Below the pieces are notes generated by a model that was not told where the DNA came from, did no database searches, and was given only the letters and a program-made list of their open reading frames with translations. The translations under genes were made by a program, and so were the position numbers. From the NCBI GenBank assembly GCA_021847795.1, contig JAJZPZ010000004.1, positions 1 through 50,366 of the forward strand: DNA of 50,366 nucleotides, written 5' to 3'. The DNA comes from Nitrospirota bacterium. Its GTDB lineage: Bacteria > Nitrospirota > Thermodesulfovibrionia > Thermodesulfovibrionales > Dissulfurispiraceae. Of this stretch, positions 17,342 to 26,057 are shown piece by piece. The first letter of the stretch is position 1. Every line of letters starts with the position of its first letter.

Positions 17342-18895
17342 ATGGCACTTATTATCGCAGGACTGTTCTTTCTCTTTGTCCCTGCAAATGCATGGGCGTT
17401 TGTTCCCCATAATTATCCTGAGATTTACATTCATCAGATGGGGCACGTTTATTTCGCCCTCTCCTGTGTGTTCATCCTTTGGGCCGTTATCCACAACCGT
17501 TTGCAGAAAAAGAAAGGCTGGAGATACCTGTTTTTTGCAGAGGCCCTTTTTCTTCTGTGGAATGTAGACACCTTTATCGGTCATATAACCGAGTTCTGGG
17601 TAGAGCCGTCACAGATAACAGGGGGCAAAGAGGGATGGGCTTTTTTCTTCAGGGTGATTGCCGTAGAGGGGCGCGAGTACCTCTACTATTTAACAAAGTT
17701 TGACAATCTGATATTGGTTCCTGCATTGCTGTTCTTCCTGATAAGCCTTAAAGAGCACCTGAAAGAGGAGGAAAAGGCATCTTTCCCGGTTGCCGCGGCT
17801 GTACTGCCGTTGCTGCCGATTGTCCTTATCGACATATCAGGTTCAATCCTGTTGACGGCGCTGGCGGTCATGAGCTTAGTGACTTCGATAAAGTTATACA
17901 GGAGCAACAGGGACAATACCTTGTGGAATTACATGCTGTGGCTCTCCATTGTCTATGTCCTCTTTTCGATATCACGGTCAACGGATCACATCCTGAACAG
18001 GGCGCTGGTGGCAACGGGACACCGGAAGGTGTGGGAGTCTCTTGTCGAGCCGATAAGCGGGAGTTTCAATACCTTCACCTTTATCATTATAGGCTCAGTG
18101 AACTTTTTCTTTTTCCGGGCCTACCAGGCCTACCGGAGAATTTCTGAAGACAACAACAAAATAGAAGCGATTAATGCCGATCTGAATGAACTGAACCAGG
18201 AACTGGAGACCATGGTGGCGGAGAGGACGATGAGTCTGATGGCCCTGACCGTGGCGGACAAGATAAGGAACCCCGCGGCTGTAATCGGGTGGACCTGCAA
18301 GAGGATGATCGAAAAAGGGGATGTTTCGGCCGTGCTCGGGGAGAACCTTAAAGACGTGATCGATGAATCTGCAAAGCTGGAGAACATTGTAAGGGACTTT
18401 GAAGCTTTGCTGAAAAGCAAGCAATCCATGTTCAAATATGAGGACATTAATGATATCCTCAGGGGCGTCATCCCCATTGTCGAAAAGGAAGCTGCGGACA
18501 AAAAAGTCCGCCTGTCGCTGCGCCTTTCCGAACAGCCTTTGCGGATAAACACGCAAAAGAACCTGCTCAGGACAGCGATTTTCCATCTCATCCGGAATGC
18601 AATCGAAGCAACAAAGCCCGGAGGCGTGATAACGGTCTCAACCTCGGAAGAGGGTGATAAAGTCATCATTGCCATATCCGATACCGGGTCGGGCATTGCC
18701 GTGGAGAACATAGGCAAGATCTTCGATCCTTTCTTCAGCACCAAACGGTTCAGGTTCGGGATCGGTTTGCCCTTGGTCAAGCAGATTGTGTCGGAACACA
18801 TCGGGGAGATCACGGTGGAAAGCGTGGAAGGCAAGGGGACCACGTTTCGTATGGTCTTTCCGGCGCGATGGACGGAGAAGAAAGACAAACTCTGA
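17342..18895 (+). CDS. membrane histidine-kinase-like protein lacking the H-box histidine
   Basis: The 517-residue protein begins with about seven to eight transmembrane helices (residues 1-260) and a short coiled coil. A kinase core follows: the dimerisation region reads LTVADKIRNPAAVIG, then N box (LIRNAIEA), G1 (DTGSGI), F box (IFDPFFSTKR) and G2 (GIGLPLVKQIV). In the H-box the usual His of AHEIRNP is Asp306, so phosphotransfer by the normal route looks impossible, although the ATP site is intact. It may act as a regulatory partner or an ATP sensor. It starts five bases after the TVP38 gene, so it is in the slipin operon. Confidence 0.85.
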   Translation: MALIIAGLFFLFVPANAWAFVPHNYPEIYIHQMGHVYFALSCVFILWAVIHNRLQKKKGWRYLFFAEALFLLWNVDTFIGHITEFWVEPSQITGGKEGWAFFFRVIAVEGREYLYYLTKFDNLILVPALLFFLISLKEHLKEEEKASFPVAAAVLPLLPIVLIDISGSILLTALAVMSLVTSIKLYRSNRDNTLWNYMLWLSIVYVLFSISRSTDHILNRALVATGHRKVWESLVEPISGSFNTFTFIIIGSVNFFFFRAYQAYRRISEDNNKIEAINADLNELNQELETMVAERTMSLMALTVADKIRNPAAVIGWTCKRMIEKGDVSAVLGENLKDVIDESAKLENIVRDFEALLKSKQSMFKYEDINDILRGVIPIVEKEAADKKVRLSLRLSEQPLRINTQKNLLRTAIFHLIRNAIEATKPGGVITVSTSEEGDKVIIAISDTGSGIAVENIGKIFDPFFSTKRFRFGIGLPLVKQIVSEHIGEITVESVEGKGTTFRMVFPARWTEKKDKL

Positions 18896-19036
18896 ATCCT
18901 AAACAAAGGACACAAAACCCTCTGCCTGGAACCTTTGAATTTTGAGTTTCGAATTTGTTCAGAGTTTAGGTATTCGGATTTGGAACTTGTTGTTTATTTG
19001 GGATTTAGATATTCGGATTTAGGATTTGTCGTTTGC
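18892..19036 (-). repeat. dispersed repeat, copy B (inverted)
   Basis: This is the reverse-complement partner of 15485-15629. It fills the whole gap between the kinase stop (18893-18895) and the fabH stop (19038), and it overlaps the end of the kinase gene. The two copies thus bracket the slipin-TVP38-kinase cluster in opposite orientation. Confidence 0.85.
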
Positions 19037-19037
19037 G

Positions 19038-20018
19038 TTACCACTTGATCAGCGACGACGCCCAGGTAAGTCCTCCGCCGAAGGCCTCGAGCAATATGTA
19101 ATCGTCTTTCCTGACTCTCCCTGTCCTTACGGCTTCATCAAGGGCGATGGGAATGGATGCCGCAGAGGTATTGCCGTACTTTTCGATATTGACGACAACC
19201 TTATCGAGCGGCAAGCCGAGCCTGTTCGCAGTGGCCTGGATTATCCTCAGGTTTGCCTGGTGGGGGATGAGCGCTGCCAGCTGAGAGGGTTTCAGCTTGT
19301 TTTTCTTCAAGGTATCGGTGACCAGGCTCTCAAGGGTCCGCACCGCAATTTTATACGTCTCGTTTCCCCTCATTTTTATGGAGTGGAGACCCTTTTTAAC
19401 GGTTTCTTTTGTGGGTGGGTGTTTTGATCCGCCCCCCGGGACCTTGAGCATTTCCCATAAACTGCCGTCTGAGTAGATATCGGTCGAGAGTATGCCGCTG
19501 TCGCCTGTAGCGGCTTCGAGCACAACAGCGCCTGCGCCGTCTCCGAAAAGCACGCAGGTTGTCCTGTCTTCCCAGTCAACGAACTTGGACAGCGCATCTG
19601 CGCCTGCGACAAGCACGCGTTTGCAGGCGCCGGATTTGATGAAGCTCTCGGCAGTCGACAGCGCGAAGAGGAACCCCGAGCACGCGGCGTTTATGTCAAA
19701 GGCAGCCGCTTTTTTCGCTTCAAGGCGGTTTTGCAGGAGGCAGGCAGTGGAAGGGAAAGGCATATCAGGAGTTACGGTCGCAACTATTATCAGGTCTAAT
19801 TCCCCGGCCTTGATGCCGGACTCCTTCAGCGCGTTTTTGGCGGCCTCATATGCCATGTCCGATGTGGTCTGCCCGTCGGCGGAGATCCTCCTCTCTTTTA
19901 TCCCGGTACGCTCGGTGATCCATTCGTCGGATGTATCTACCAACTTCTCCATATCGGCATTGGTCAGGATCTTTTCCGGCAAATAGGAGCCGGTTGCAAC
20001 AATTTTAGCCTTAAGCAT
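19038..20018 (-). CDS. fabH: beta-ketoacyl-ACP synthase III
   Basis: It condenses acetyl-CoA (or another primer) with malonyl-ACP to start fatty-acid synthesis. The 326-residue protein has the catalytic triad: Cys113 in NAACSGFLFAL, His in IPHQANLRI and Asn in EKYGNTSAASIP. It also has the glycine-rich ending LLEAFGGGLTWAS. The ATG at 20018 follows AGGGGGA at good spacing; a TTG seven codons upstream overlaps plsX and is less likely. It is the last gene of the yceD-rpmF-plsX-fabH transcript, a classic order. Confidence 0.96.
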   Translation of the reverse strand: MLKAKIVATGSYLPEKILTNADMEKLVDTSDEWITERTGIKERRISADGQTTSDMAYEAAKNALKESGIKAGELDLIIVATVTPDMPFPSTACLLQNRLEAKKAAAFDINAACSGFLFALSTAESFIKSGACKRVLVAGADALSKFVDWEDRTTCVLFGDGAGAVVLEAATGDSGILSTDIYSDGSLWEMLKVPGGGSKHPPTKETVKKGLHSIKMRGNETYKIAVRTLESLVTDTLKKNKLKPSQLAALIPHQANLRIIQATANRLGLPLDKVVVNIEKYGNTSAASIPIALDEAVRTGRVRKDDYILLEAFGGGLTWASSLIKW

Positions 20019-20035
20019 GCCGGGTCCCCCTTTAT

Positions 20036-21049
20036 TCAACCTTCATATTTTGCTTGTGCGACAAAGCCGCCCAGCGTCCGGGCGATGGTCTCATGTACTT
20101 TCTTCTTTGTCATTTCTGCTGAGACCTTGATCGCATTTTTTATGGCTTTTGATGAGGACCTGCCGTGGCTTATGATGCAGGTGCCGTTTATCCCGAGGAG
20201 AGGTGCCCCTCCGTATTCCGAATAATCCGTTTTTTTCTTGAAGTTCTTGATGGCAGGCTTTATCATCATGTAACCGATTCTTCCCGTTGCAACATTTACA
20301 ATCTCTCTTCTCAGCATCTTGATCACGGTCTCGGCAAGTCCCTCGCTTACCTTGAGGACTATATTGCCTATGAAACCGTCGCAAACGATAACATCGGCGT
20401 TTCCGGAAAAGATGTCCTTTCCCTCTATGTTCCCGATGAAGTTGATATCGGCGCTCTTGAGATATTTGAAAGCCTCTTTGGTGAGTTCGTTCCCCTTGGT
20501 GTCTTCTTCTCCTATGCTGAGGAGAGCGACGCGGGGTTTCGGGACGTTGAAAATTGCCTTGTAATAGGCGTTCCCCATCACTGCAAACTGCAGGAGGTTT
20601 TCAGGCTTGCAGTCTACATTCGCCCCGGCATCGATGAGGACAAAAAAACCTGTGAGGGACGGCATGATTGTCGCTATGGCGGGCCTGTCGACGTTCGGTG
20701 ATTTCCCCAGCAGGAACAGGGAGGTTGCCATTGCAACCCCTGAATTCCCTGCGCTTACAGCAGCATCGGCCTCATGGTTTTTTACGAGTTCTACCGCCTT
20801 CCGTATGGAGGAGTCCCTCTTTTTCCTGATAGCTGCAGAGGGAGATTCATGCATCTCGACAACCTCGGATGCATGGAATACGGATATTTTGCCGGAAGGA
20901 TACCGTTTATCCTTCAGAGCCCCGACGACCTGCTGCTTATCGCCTACAAGGATGACTTCGAGATCATACTCGCTGACAGCCTCTATCGCTCCCGCTATTG
21001 TCATGTCAGGAGCGAAATCACCCCCCATAGCGTCGAGGGCTATTTTCAT
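20036..21049 (-). CDS. plsX: phosphate acyltransferase PlsX
   Basis: It converts acyl-ACP to acyl-phosphate, the first step toward phosphatidic acid. The 337-residue product begins MKIALDAMGGDFAPDMTI. It keeps the family segments SPSAAIRKKRDSSI, AAVSAGNSGVAMA and GASVDC-like DAGANVDCKPENLLQFA, plus GGAPLLGINGTCIISHG near the C-terminus. Its ATG overlaps the rpmF stop by four bases, and its stop precedes fabH by 17 bases, so it is translationally coupled in a lipid operon. Confidence 0.97.
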   Translation of the reverse strand: MKIALDAMGGDFAPDMTIAGAIEAVSEYDLEVILVGDKQQVVGALKDKRYPSGKISVFHASEVVEMHESPSAAIRKKRDSSIRKAVELVKNHEADAAVSAGNSGVAMATSLFLLGKSPNVDRPAIATIMPSLTGFFVLIDAGANVDCKPENLLQFAVMGNAYYKAIFNVPKPRVALLSIGEEDTKGNELTKEAFKYLKSADINFIGNIEGKDIFSGNADVIVCDGFIGNIVLKVSEGLAETVIKMLRREIVNVATGRIGYMMIKPAIKNFKKKTDYSEYGGAPLLGINGTCIISHGRSSSKAIKNAIKVSAEMTKKKVHETIARTLGGFVAQAKYEG

Positions 21050-21234
21050 GACTCTTTGGAGACGACCTCGAGTATCTGCTTGCCGTTATAAGAGCCGCAA
21101 TGGCTGCAAGCCCTGTGGGGCGGTTTCAATTCCTTGCAGTCCGGACATGCGACGAGGGCAGGGAGCTTGCCTTTCCAGTTGGCCCTCCTCTTGTCCCTTC
21201 TTGATTTTGTATGGCGATGCGTTGGATTTGCCAT
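21046..21234 (-). CDS. rpmF: 50S ribosomal protein L32
   Basis: The 62-residue protein starts MANPTHRHTKSRRDKRRANW, the conserved L32 N-terminus. It has the zinc-binding form of the protein, with four Cys at residues 30, 33, 43 and 46 (CPDC...CSHC). L32 sits near the peptidyl transferase centre of the large subunit. It lies four bases downstream of the yceD-like gene and overlaps plsX. Confidence 0.97.
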   Translation of the reverse strand: MANPTHRHTKSRRDKRRANWKGKLPALVACPDCKELKPPHRACSHCGSYNGKQILEVVSKES

Positions 21235-21238
21235 GTGA

Positions 21239-21748
21239 TTACTCCTTTCTTTTTAATAATTGTTCAAGCACTTTAAGACGCGGATCTATTTCCGAAAACC
21301 CGCAGTTGCACTGTGCCGCATTCAGATCCGTACCGCATTTCGGGCAGATCCCTTTACATTCAGGCGAGCATAAAGGCTTCATCGGTACATTCAGCAGCAA
21401 CTGCTCTTTAAGCAATTCATCCGTATCAAGAGTATCATTTCGATAGAAGCCCATGTCAAGTTCGTCGCTTTGCAACTCATAGTTCTCATCCCTGCCGACA
21501 GCGTCAGCGGGATGGTACACGACCTCAACAGGGGACTTGATATTCACACTGAAATTCTTCAGGCATCTGCTGCACTGCAGCTTTACCTCTCCGCTGATTT
21601 CACCTGTGACAAGGACTTCCGACGCCCTTTTCTCGATTTTCAGGGAGGCGTGCACGGGTGATGCTATCCGTATAACGTCATCCCGGATGTCTTCCGTTAA
21701 ATCAAGTTCTATTCCCTCTTCCGGGATTTCTGAAACAATAATCTTCAT
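21239..21748 (-). CDS. yceD: YceD/DUF177 family protein
   Basis: YceD-family proteins are encoded beside rpmF in most bacteria and influence 23S rRNA accumulation. The 169-residue product has the central CSRCLKNF motif typical of the family and a C-terminal CPKCGTDLNAAQCNC region that probably binds zinc with an upstream CSPEC. The start MKIIVSEIPEEG at 21748 is chosen to match the family's short N-terminus; in-frame ATGs up to nine codons upstream are possible. It is the first gene of the minus-strand operon. Confidence 0.9.
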   Translation of the reverse strand: MKIIVSEIPEEGIELDLTEDIRDDVIRIASPVHASLKIEKRASEVLVTGEISGEVKLQCSRCLKNFSVNIKSPVEVVYHPADAVGRDENYELQSDELDMGFYRNDTLDTDELLKEQLLLNVPMKPLCSPECKGICPKCGTDLNAAQCNCGFSEIDPRLKVLEQLLKRKE

Positions 21749-21789
21749 AATCAATACCATTATATTATATAACAAAAAGTAAGACTTTA

Positions 21790-21818
21790 ATTCTAACGGT
21801 ATGGCGGAATTTTGTCAA
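21790..21818 (-). promoter_or_regulatory. strong sigma-70 promoter of the yceD-rpmF-plsX-fabH operon
   Basis: Read on the minus strand, TTGACA (21818-21813), 17 bases and TAGAAT (21795-21790) give nearly perfect consensus. Transcription would begin near 21783, about 35 bases before yceD. Confidence 0.8.
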
Positions 21819-21899
21819 GAAACCCTGCGGCCCGGTTCCGTTATCCCTTAACGAGTTTATCTTATTGACACAGCCCGTCTATCGCAGCGCTTTAAATTC

Positions 21900-21928
21900 T
21901 TGACAAAAAAGGGGCCAGTAATTAAAAT
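21900..21928 (+). promoter_or_regulatory. sigma-70 promoter of the first cytochrome operon
   Basis: TTGACA (21900-21905), 17 bases and TAAAAT (21923-21928) form a strong promoter divergent from the yceD promoter. The predicted start, near 21935, rules out translation starts upstream and supports the ATG at 21972. Confidence 0.75.
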
Positions 21929-21971
21929 TCTTTGTACATTAAGCGCAGAATTTCGTTCGGAGGCGGTTGTG

Positions 21972-23318
21972 ATGTGTAATAAATGGGTCAGGCGTACGTC
22001 GCTGTTTCTTTGTTTATCGGTGTTTGTTTTTGTTCTTTTCCTTTCACTCCGGAAACGGTTAGATGCTGCTTATGCCGGTACAAAGGAGTCCTGCATTACC
22101 GATAAATGCCACAGCAGGATGGGCAAGGAGAAGTTTGTCCACGGCCCTGCCGCGGTAGGGGATTGTTCCGCCTGCCACAAACAGGAAGGTAAGCACAAGT
22201 TCGCTCCCATAGCTAATGTTGGGGACCTTTGCTATAAATGCCACGACAGGCTTGATACGAAGAAGGCGGTGCATAAACCCGTCAAAGAGGGGAAATGTAC
22301 GAAGTGTCATGACGCGCATCAGTCCCCGTACAGATTTCAGCTTCGCGCTGAAGGCGTGAATCTCTGCTTTATGTGCCATGACAAGAAACTCGCCTCCGGA
22401 AAATTTGTCCATGGGCCGGTGGCGGTCGGGGGATGTACCATGTGCCATAATCCGCACCAGACGGATTATCCCAGGATGCTGAACGCTGCCGGCAACGAAG
22501 TATGCTTCACCTGCCACGTAGACAAGGCAGAGGCGTTTAAAGGGAAGAAATTCGTACACAAGCCTGTTCAGGACAAATGCGTCAACTGTCACAGTCCTCA
22601 TTCCGGCGATTTCCAGTACAATTTACCGGCAGAGGCCACGCAGGACCTCTGCTTCAGGTGCCATAAAGATAAAAAGGAATGGATATCCAAGGTGAAAGTC
22701 AAGCACGGCGGACTTACAACTGAAAGGAAGTGCCTTGCCTGCCATGACCCGCATGTTTCAGACTACGCCAAGCAGTTGATAAAGGCCCCGATGGACACCT
22801 GTATGACCTGCCACGACAAACAGCTGGATACTCCCGACGGCAAGATCATGAATATGAAATCGTATCTTGAAAATAACAAGGACCATCACGGCCCGATAAA
22901 GCAGAAAGACTGCTCTGCATGCCACAATACCCACGGCTCCGACAATTTCAGGATACTCAGGAAATATTTCCCCCCGGTTTTTTATGCGCCCTTTGATCCG
23001 AAAAACTACGACCTCTGCTTTAACTGCCATGAGAAAACGCTTGTGCTGGAACCCAGGACCACTACCCTTACAGGCTTCAGGAACGGGGACCAGAACCTCC
23101 ATTTCCTGCATGTCAACAAGGCGGTAAAGGGCCGTACCTGCAGGGCGTGCCATGACGCGCATGCCACAAACAACCCGAAGCACATCCGGGATTCCGTTCC
23201 TTTCGGCGCATGGCCGTTGCCTGTCGGGTTCCATAAGACGGCCCAGGGCGGCTCCTGTTTGCCGGGATGCCATCAGAAATTCGAATATAATAGAACAAAC
23301 CCTGTTAAAAACAGATAG
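21972..23318 (+). CDS. multiheme c-type cytochrome, about 15 hemes
   Basis: After a signal or anchor helix (MCNKWVRRTSLFLCLSVFVF) come 13 CXXCH motifs. An early CX4CH (CITDKCH) and a final CX3CH (CLPGCH) add to these, in the doubled-CXXCH pattern of periplasmic electron-transfer cytochromes (CxxCHxxH pairs such as CTMCHNPH and CVNCHSPH). Sequence between motifs is short and repetitive (FVHGPVAVGxC), indicating growth by duplication of a two-heme unit. The ATG at 21972 has GGAGG eight bases upstream. Eight bases separate it from the next gene. It is the first gene of an operon running to the sensor kinase. Confidence 0.92.
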   Translation: MCNKWVRRTSLFLCLSVFVFVLFLSLRKRLDAAYAGTKESCITDKCHSRMGKEKFVHGPAAVGDCSACHKQEGKHKFAPIANVGDLCYKCHDRLDTKKAVHKPVKEGKCTKCHDAHQSPYRFQLRAEGVNLCFMCHDKKLASGKFVHGPVAVGGCTMCHNPHQTDYPRMLNAAGNEVCFTCHVDKAEAFKGKKFVHKPVQDKCVNCHSPHSGDFQYNLPAEATQDLCFRCHKDKKEWISKVKVKHGGLTTERKCLACHDPHVSDYAKQLIKAPMDTCMTCHDKQLDTPDGKIMNMKSYLENNKDHHGPIKQKDCSACHNTHGSDNFRILRKYFPPVFYAPFDPKNYDLCFNCHEKTLVLEPRTTTLTGFRNGDQNLHFLHVNKAVKGRTCRACHDAHATNNPKHIRDSVPFGAWPLPVGFHKTAQGGSCLPGCHQKFEYNRTNPVKNR

Positions 23319-23326
23319 AGCACTCT

Positions 23327-23878
23327 ATGAAAACCGGAGAACGGCGTTATATCAGATCACAAAGCAGCCCGGGAGCGGCGTTTGCCCTCCTGGTCCTTAT
23401 ACTGAACTTTTTTCTTTTAACCTCCTTTGACGCATACGCCGAACAGGACGTGAGGGGGAAGGCTGAATCCCTTTTAAAGGATGCAACCGCCCTTTTCGAA
23501 GAGGGCAGCACAGACAAGGCGATCGGGCTTGCCGGAGAGGCGGTCAAGGCAGACCCGGGCTACTCCGAATCTTACGACAGGCTCGGATACATGCTTTTAA
23601 AGGCCGGGAAGAACGATGAGGCCATCAACGCCTTTGAGGCTGCTTTGAAGATTAATCCCCAACATAGGACTTCCAAAACCGGTAAGGGGCTTGCCCTTTT
23701 GCAGAAAGGTGACGCAACCGGGGCAGAGGTTGTTTTAAAGGATGCCCTGCTGTTGAACCCCTACCCGTCAATGACACACTATGCGCTGGGCCTTGTGTAC
23801 GAGAAAATGAACAACTATGAACAGGCGGTGCTGCAGTTTAAAGAGGGCATAAGGACTTTCAAGAGCGGCAAGAGATGA
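23327..23878 (+). CDS. exported TPR protein
   Basis: The 183-residue product has a signal peptide (hydrophobic stretch about residues 17-32, cleavage near DAYA-E) and about three TPR units (AIGLAGEAVKADPGYSESYDRLGYM, then AINAFEAALKINP, then a last unit ending near the C-terminus). It is probably a periplasmic scaffold for the neighbouring cytochromes, like TPR proteins in cytochrome c maturation. Its end overlaps the next gene by four bases (ATGA). Confidence 0.85.
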   Translation: MKTGERRYIRSQSSPGAAFALLVLILNFFLLTSFDAYAEQDVRGKAESLLKDATALFEEGSTDKAIGLAGEAVKADPGYSESYDRLGYMLLKAGKNDEAINAFEAALKINPQHRTSKTGKGLALLQKGDATGAEVVLKDALLLNPYPSMTHYALGLVYEKMNNYEQAVLQFKEGIRTFKSGKR

Positions 23879-24987
23879 GGCACAATCTGGAAAAAGTGAA
23901 GACATTCGCGATGCAGGCGGTATTGGCTGTTGTTGGAGCCGTTATTATTTTTTTCGCCAGCACGGCAACTGCCCGGGCTTTACTGCAGATGGGAGCGCCG
24001 GCCCCGGAGTTTTCCCTGAAGGACCTCGACGGCAAGGACGTGAATCCTGCACAATTTTCAGCGAACAAAGGCGTTGTTGTTTTATTCTGGGCGACCTGGA
24101 GTTCCAATTCCCCGAAGGCGCTCAGGAAATTTGAGGCTTTTTACCGTAAGTATAAGGAGCGGGGAATACAGGTCATCGGGATAAATGCGGACAATCAGGC
24201 GATTTCCAGCGGCGATCTGGAGAAGGTGAAAAAGCTCGCCCAAGAACTCGACATCACCTTCCCGCTTCTCCTTGATAAGGGTTTAAAGACATTCCATGAC
24301 TTCAGCATTATTGCCTTGCCTTCCACTATCGTTATCTCTGAAGGCAAAATATCCTACGAGCTTGCGGGACTGCCTCTTGTGGGGACAGAGGACATGTTCG
24401 ACTTTCTTCTTGCCCTGGCGGGAGATCCGCCCCGTAAGAAGCCGGAACCTGAATACATGCCGAGGCATGATGCTATTGCGGATGCGGGGCTCGCCCGGGG
24501 GTTTGTGAAAAAGAAACGGTATGGAACGGCATACCCGCTGTTCCGGAAGGCCATAGAGAAAGACCCCAGGTTTATCCTGGCCTATGTAGAACTGGCCAGG
24601 CTCTGCGAAACGGAAGGAAAGAATGCAGAGGCCGAAGATGTTTTAAAAAAGGCGCTCCTTGCGGCCCCGGAGAATGTGGTAGCGCAAAGCGAGCTGGGAT
24701 ATCTGATGACAAAGGCGGGAAGGCTCAAGGATGCAATAGATCTCCTTGACAAGGCCGCGAAGGTTGATTCGTATCCCCCTTCTCATTACTACCTTGCCTA
24801 TGCCTTTGGAGTAAGCGGGCAGTTGAAAGAGGCCCTGAACGCTTTTGACCAGGCCGTATCTCTTAATCCATACGAGCCTGAGATTTACCTGCTCAGGGCC
24901 GAGGTGTATGAAAAAAACAATATGCTGAAGGAGTCATCCGCAGATTACAGGAAGGCCCTTGAGTTGATTTTAAAAATAAAAGGCTGA
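23875..24987 (+). CDS. thioredoxin-fold protein without active cysteines, fused to TPR repeats
   Basis: Residues 1-36 form a signal or anchor. Residues 40-170 are a TlpA/ResA-like domain (APAPEFSLKDLDGKDV, VVVLFWATW, cis-Pro region IIALPSTIVI). The usual WCxxC is WSSNS here: Ser76 and Ser79 replace both cysteines, so it cannot do disulfide exchange. Residues 200-370 hold about four TPRs. The likely role is binding cytochrome or apocytochrome partners in the periplasm rather than redox chemistry. It is translationally coupled to the TPR gene upstream and followed 47 bases later by a cytochrome. Confidence 0.85.
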   Translation: MRHNLEKVKTFAMQAVLAVVGAVIIFFASTATARALLQMGAPAPEFSLKDLDGKDVNPAQFSANKGVVVLFWATWSSNSPKALRKFEAFYRKYKERGIQVIGINADNQAISSGDLEKVKKLAQELDITFPLLLDKGLKTFHDFSIIALPSTIVISEGKISYELAGLPLVGTEDMFDFLLALAGDPPRKKPEPEYMPRHDAIADAGLARGFVKKKRYGTAYPLFRKAIEKDPRFILAYVELARLCETEGKNAEAEDVLKKALLAAPENVVAQSELGYLMTKAGRLKDAIDLLDKAAKVDSYPPSHYYLAYAFGVSGQLKEALNAFDQAVSLNPYEPEIYLLRAEVYEKNNMLKESSADYRKALELILKIKG

Positions 24988-25034
24988 AGCGGGCGCCCAT
25001 TTACTTTCAGCAATATAAAAGCGAAAATGGAAAA

Positions 25035-26057
25035 TTGAAAGCTGCCGTCGAAAAATTAAGGAGTATTTGTTTTTTCAGCCCTGTTTTTTTAATTTCCGTT
25101 TTTGTATTTGTATTGCCGGTCGCTGCAACTGGTTCTCCTGAAATTTTTTCCGTGGTCCTGCCTGCAGACAACAGCATGGTTGAGGGGGATTTTGTATCTG
25201 TCGTGGTAAAGGTAAACAGCGGCAGTCCTGATGCGCTGAGGGTTTCAAGGAACAATAGTGATGTCTCGAATGCTCCCGTGCATGAGGGAAAAGATTATTA
25301 TTGCAGAACAATTGCCCTGGCGTACGGACCTGATGAAATTACCGTGAGCGCTCTGAAGGGCGGCAAGATCGTCGAAACAAAGAAGGTTACTGTATTCCAC
25401 AGGTCCGACATCTCCAAGGAGTACCACATCAATCCCCCGGAGTTTACAAATAATCCCTTCCACACCGGCGATAAAAGGAATGAGTGCGGCCTTTGCCACA
25501 GGATGGAGTTGTCGGAAAAGGATATTAAACCTGCAAACCCCGGGGACTCCATGTGCTATCAATGCCATAAAAGGATAACCTCCTACAGCAATGTGCATGG
25601 GCCTGCGGCGCGATGGGCCTGTTTAACGTGCCACGATAAAAGCTCAAGCCCTGTGGCGTTCTCCACAAAGCAACCCGACAGGGATGCGTGCTATACCTGT
25701 CACCAGGAGGAGAAGGAGAAATGGACGCGGAAAAAATATTTCCATGGCCCGACTGCAACGGGGAAGTGCACGCTATGCCATAACCCCCATGCCTCAAACA
25801 ACCCCTTCTGGCTCAGGAAGCCTACCTGGGACCTCTGTGTCACCTGCCATGAGGACCGCGCGTCGGGAGCGCATGTCATTGTGGGGTTCGGCTCGGGCAC
25901 CCATCCCACGAAAGGCAGGCCGGACCCCCTGCGTTATGGAAAAGAGCTCACCTGCGCGAGTTGCCATAACCCCCATGCATCCAATTCAAAGGCGCTCTTT
26001 AGAAACGACGATGATGATCCGTACAATCTCTGCAAGGCCTGCCATAAATACAAATGA
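25035..26057 (+). CDS. octaheme c-type cytochrome with N-terminal Ig-like domain
   Basis: The 340-residue product starts at a TTG (GGAAAA upstream) with a signal peptide ending near VAATG. Residues 33-125 look like a beta-sandwich (FSVVLPADNSMVEGDFVSVV). Eight CXXCH motifs follow, from CGLCH to CKACH, mostly in the doubled pattern (CTLCHNPH, CASCHNPH). It is probably periplasmic. The stop overlaps the ATG of the sensor kinase (ATGA), so kinase and cytochrome are made together. This makes the cytochrome a candidate redox partner of the kinase's own heme site. Confidence 0.88.
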   Translation: MKAAVEKLRSICFFSPVFLISVFVFVLPVAATGSPEIFSVVLPADNSMVEGDFVSVVVKVNSGSPDALRVSRNNSDVSNAPVHEGKDYYCRTIALAYGPDEITVSALKGGKIVETKKVTVFHRSDISKEYHINPPEFTNNPFHTGDKRNECGLCHRMELSEKDIKPANPGDSMCYQCHKRITSYSNVHGPAARWACLTCHDKSSSPVAFSTKQPDRDACYTCHQEEKEKWTRKKYFHGPTATGKCTLCHNPHASNNPFWLRKPTWDLCVTCHEDRASGAHVIVGFGSGTHPTKGRPDPLRYGKELTCASCHNPHASNSKALFRNDDDDPYNLCKACHKYK

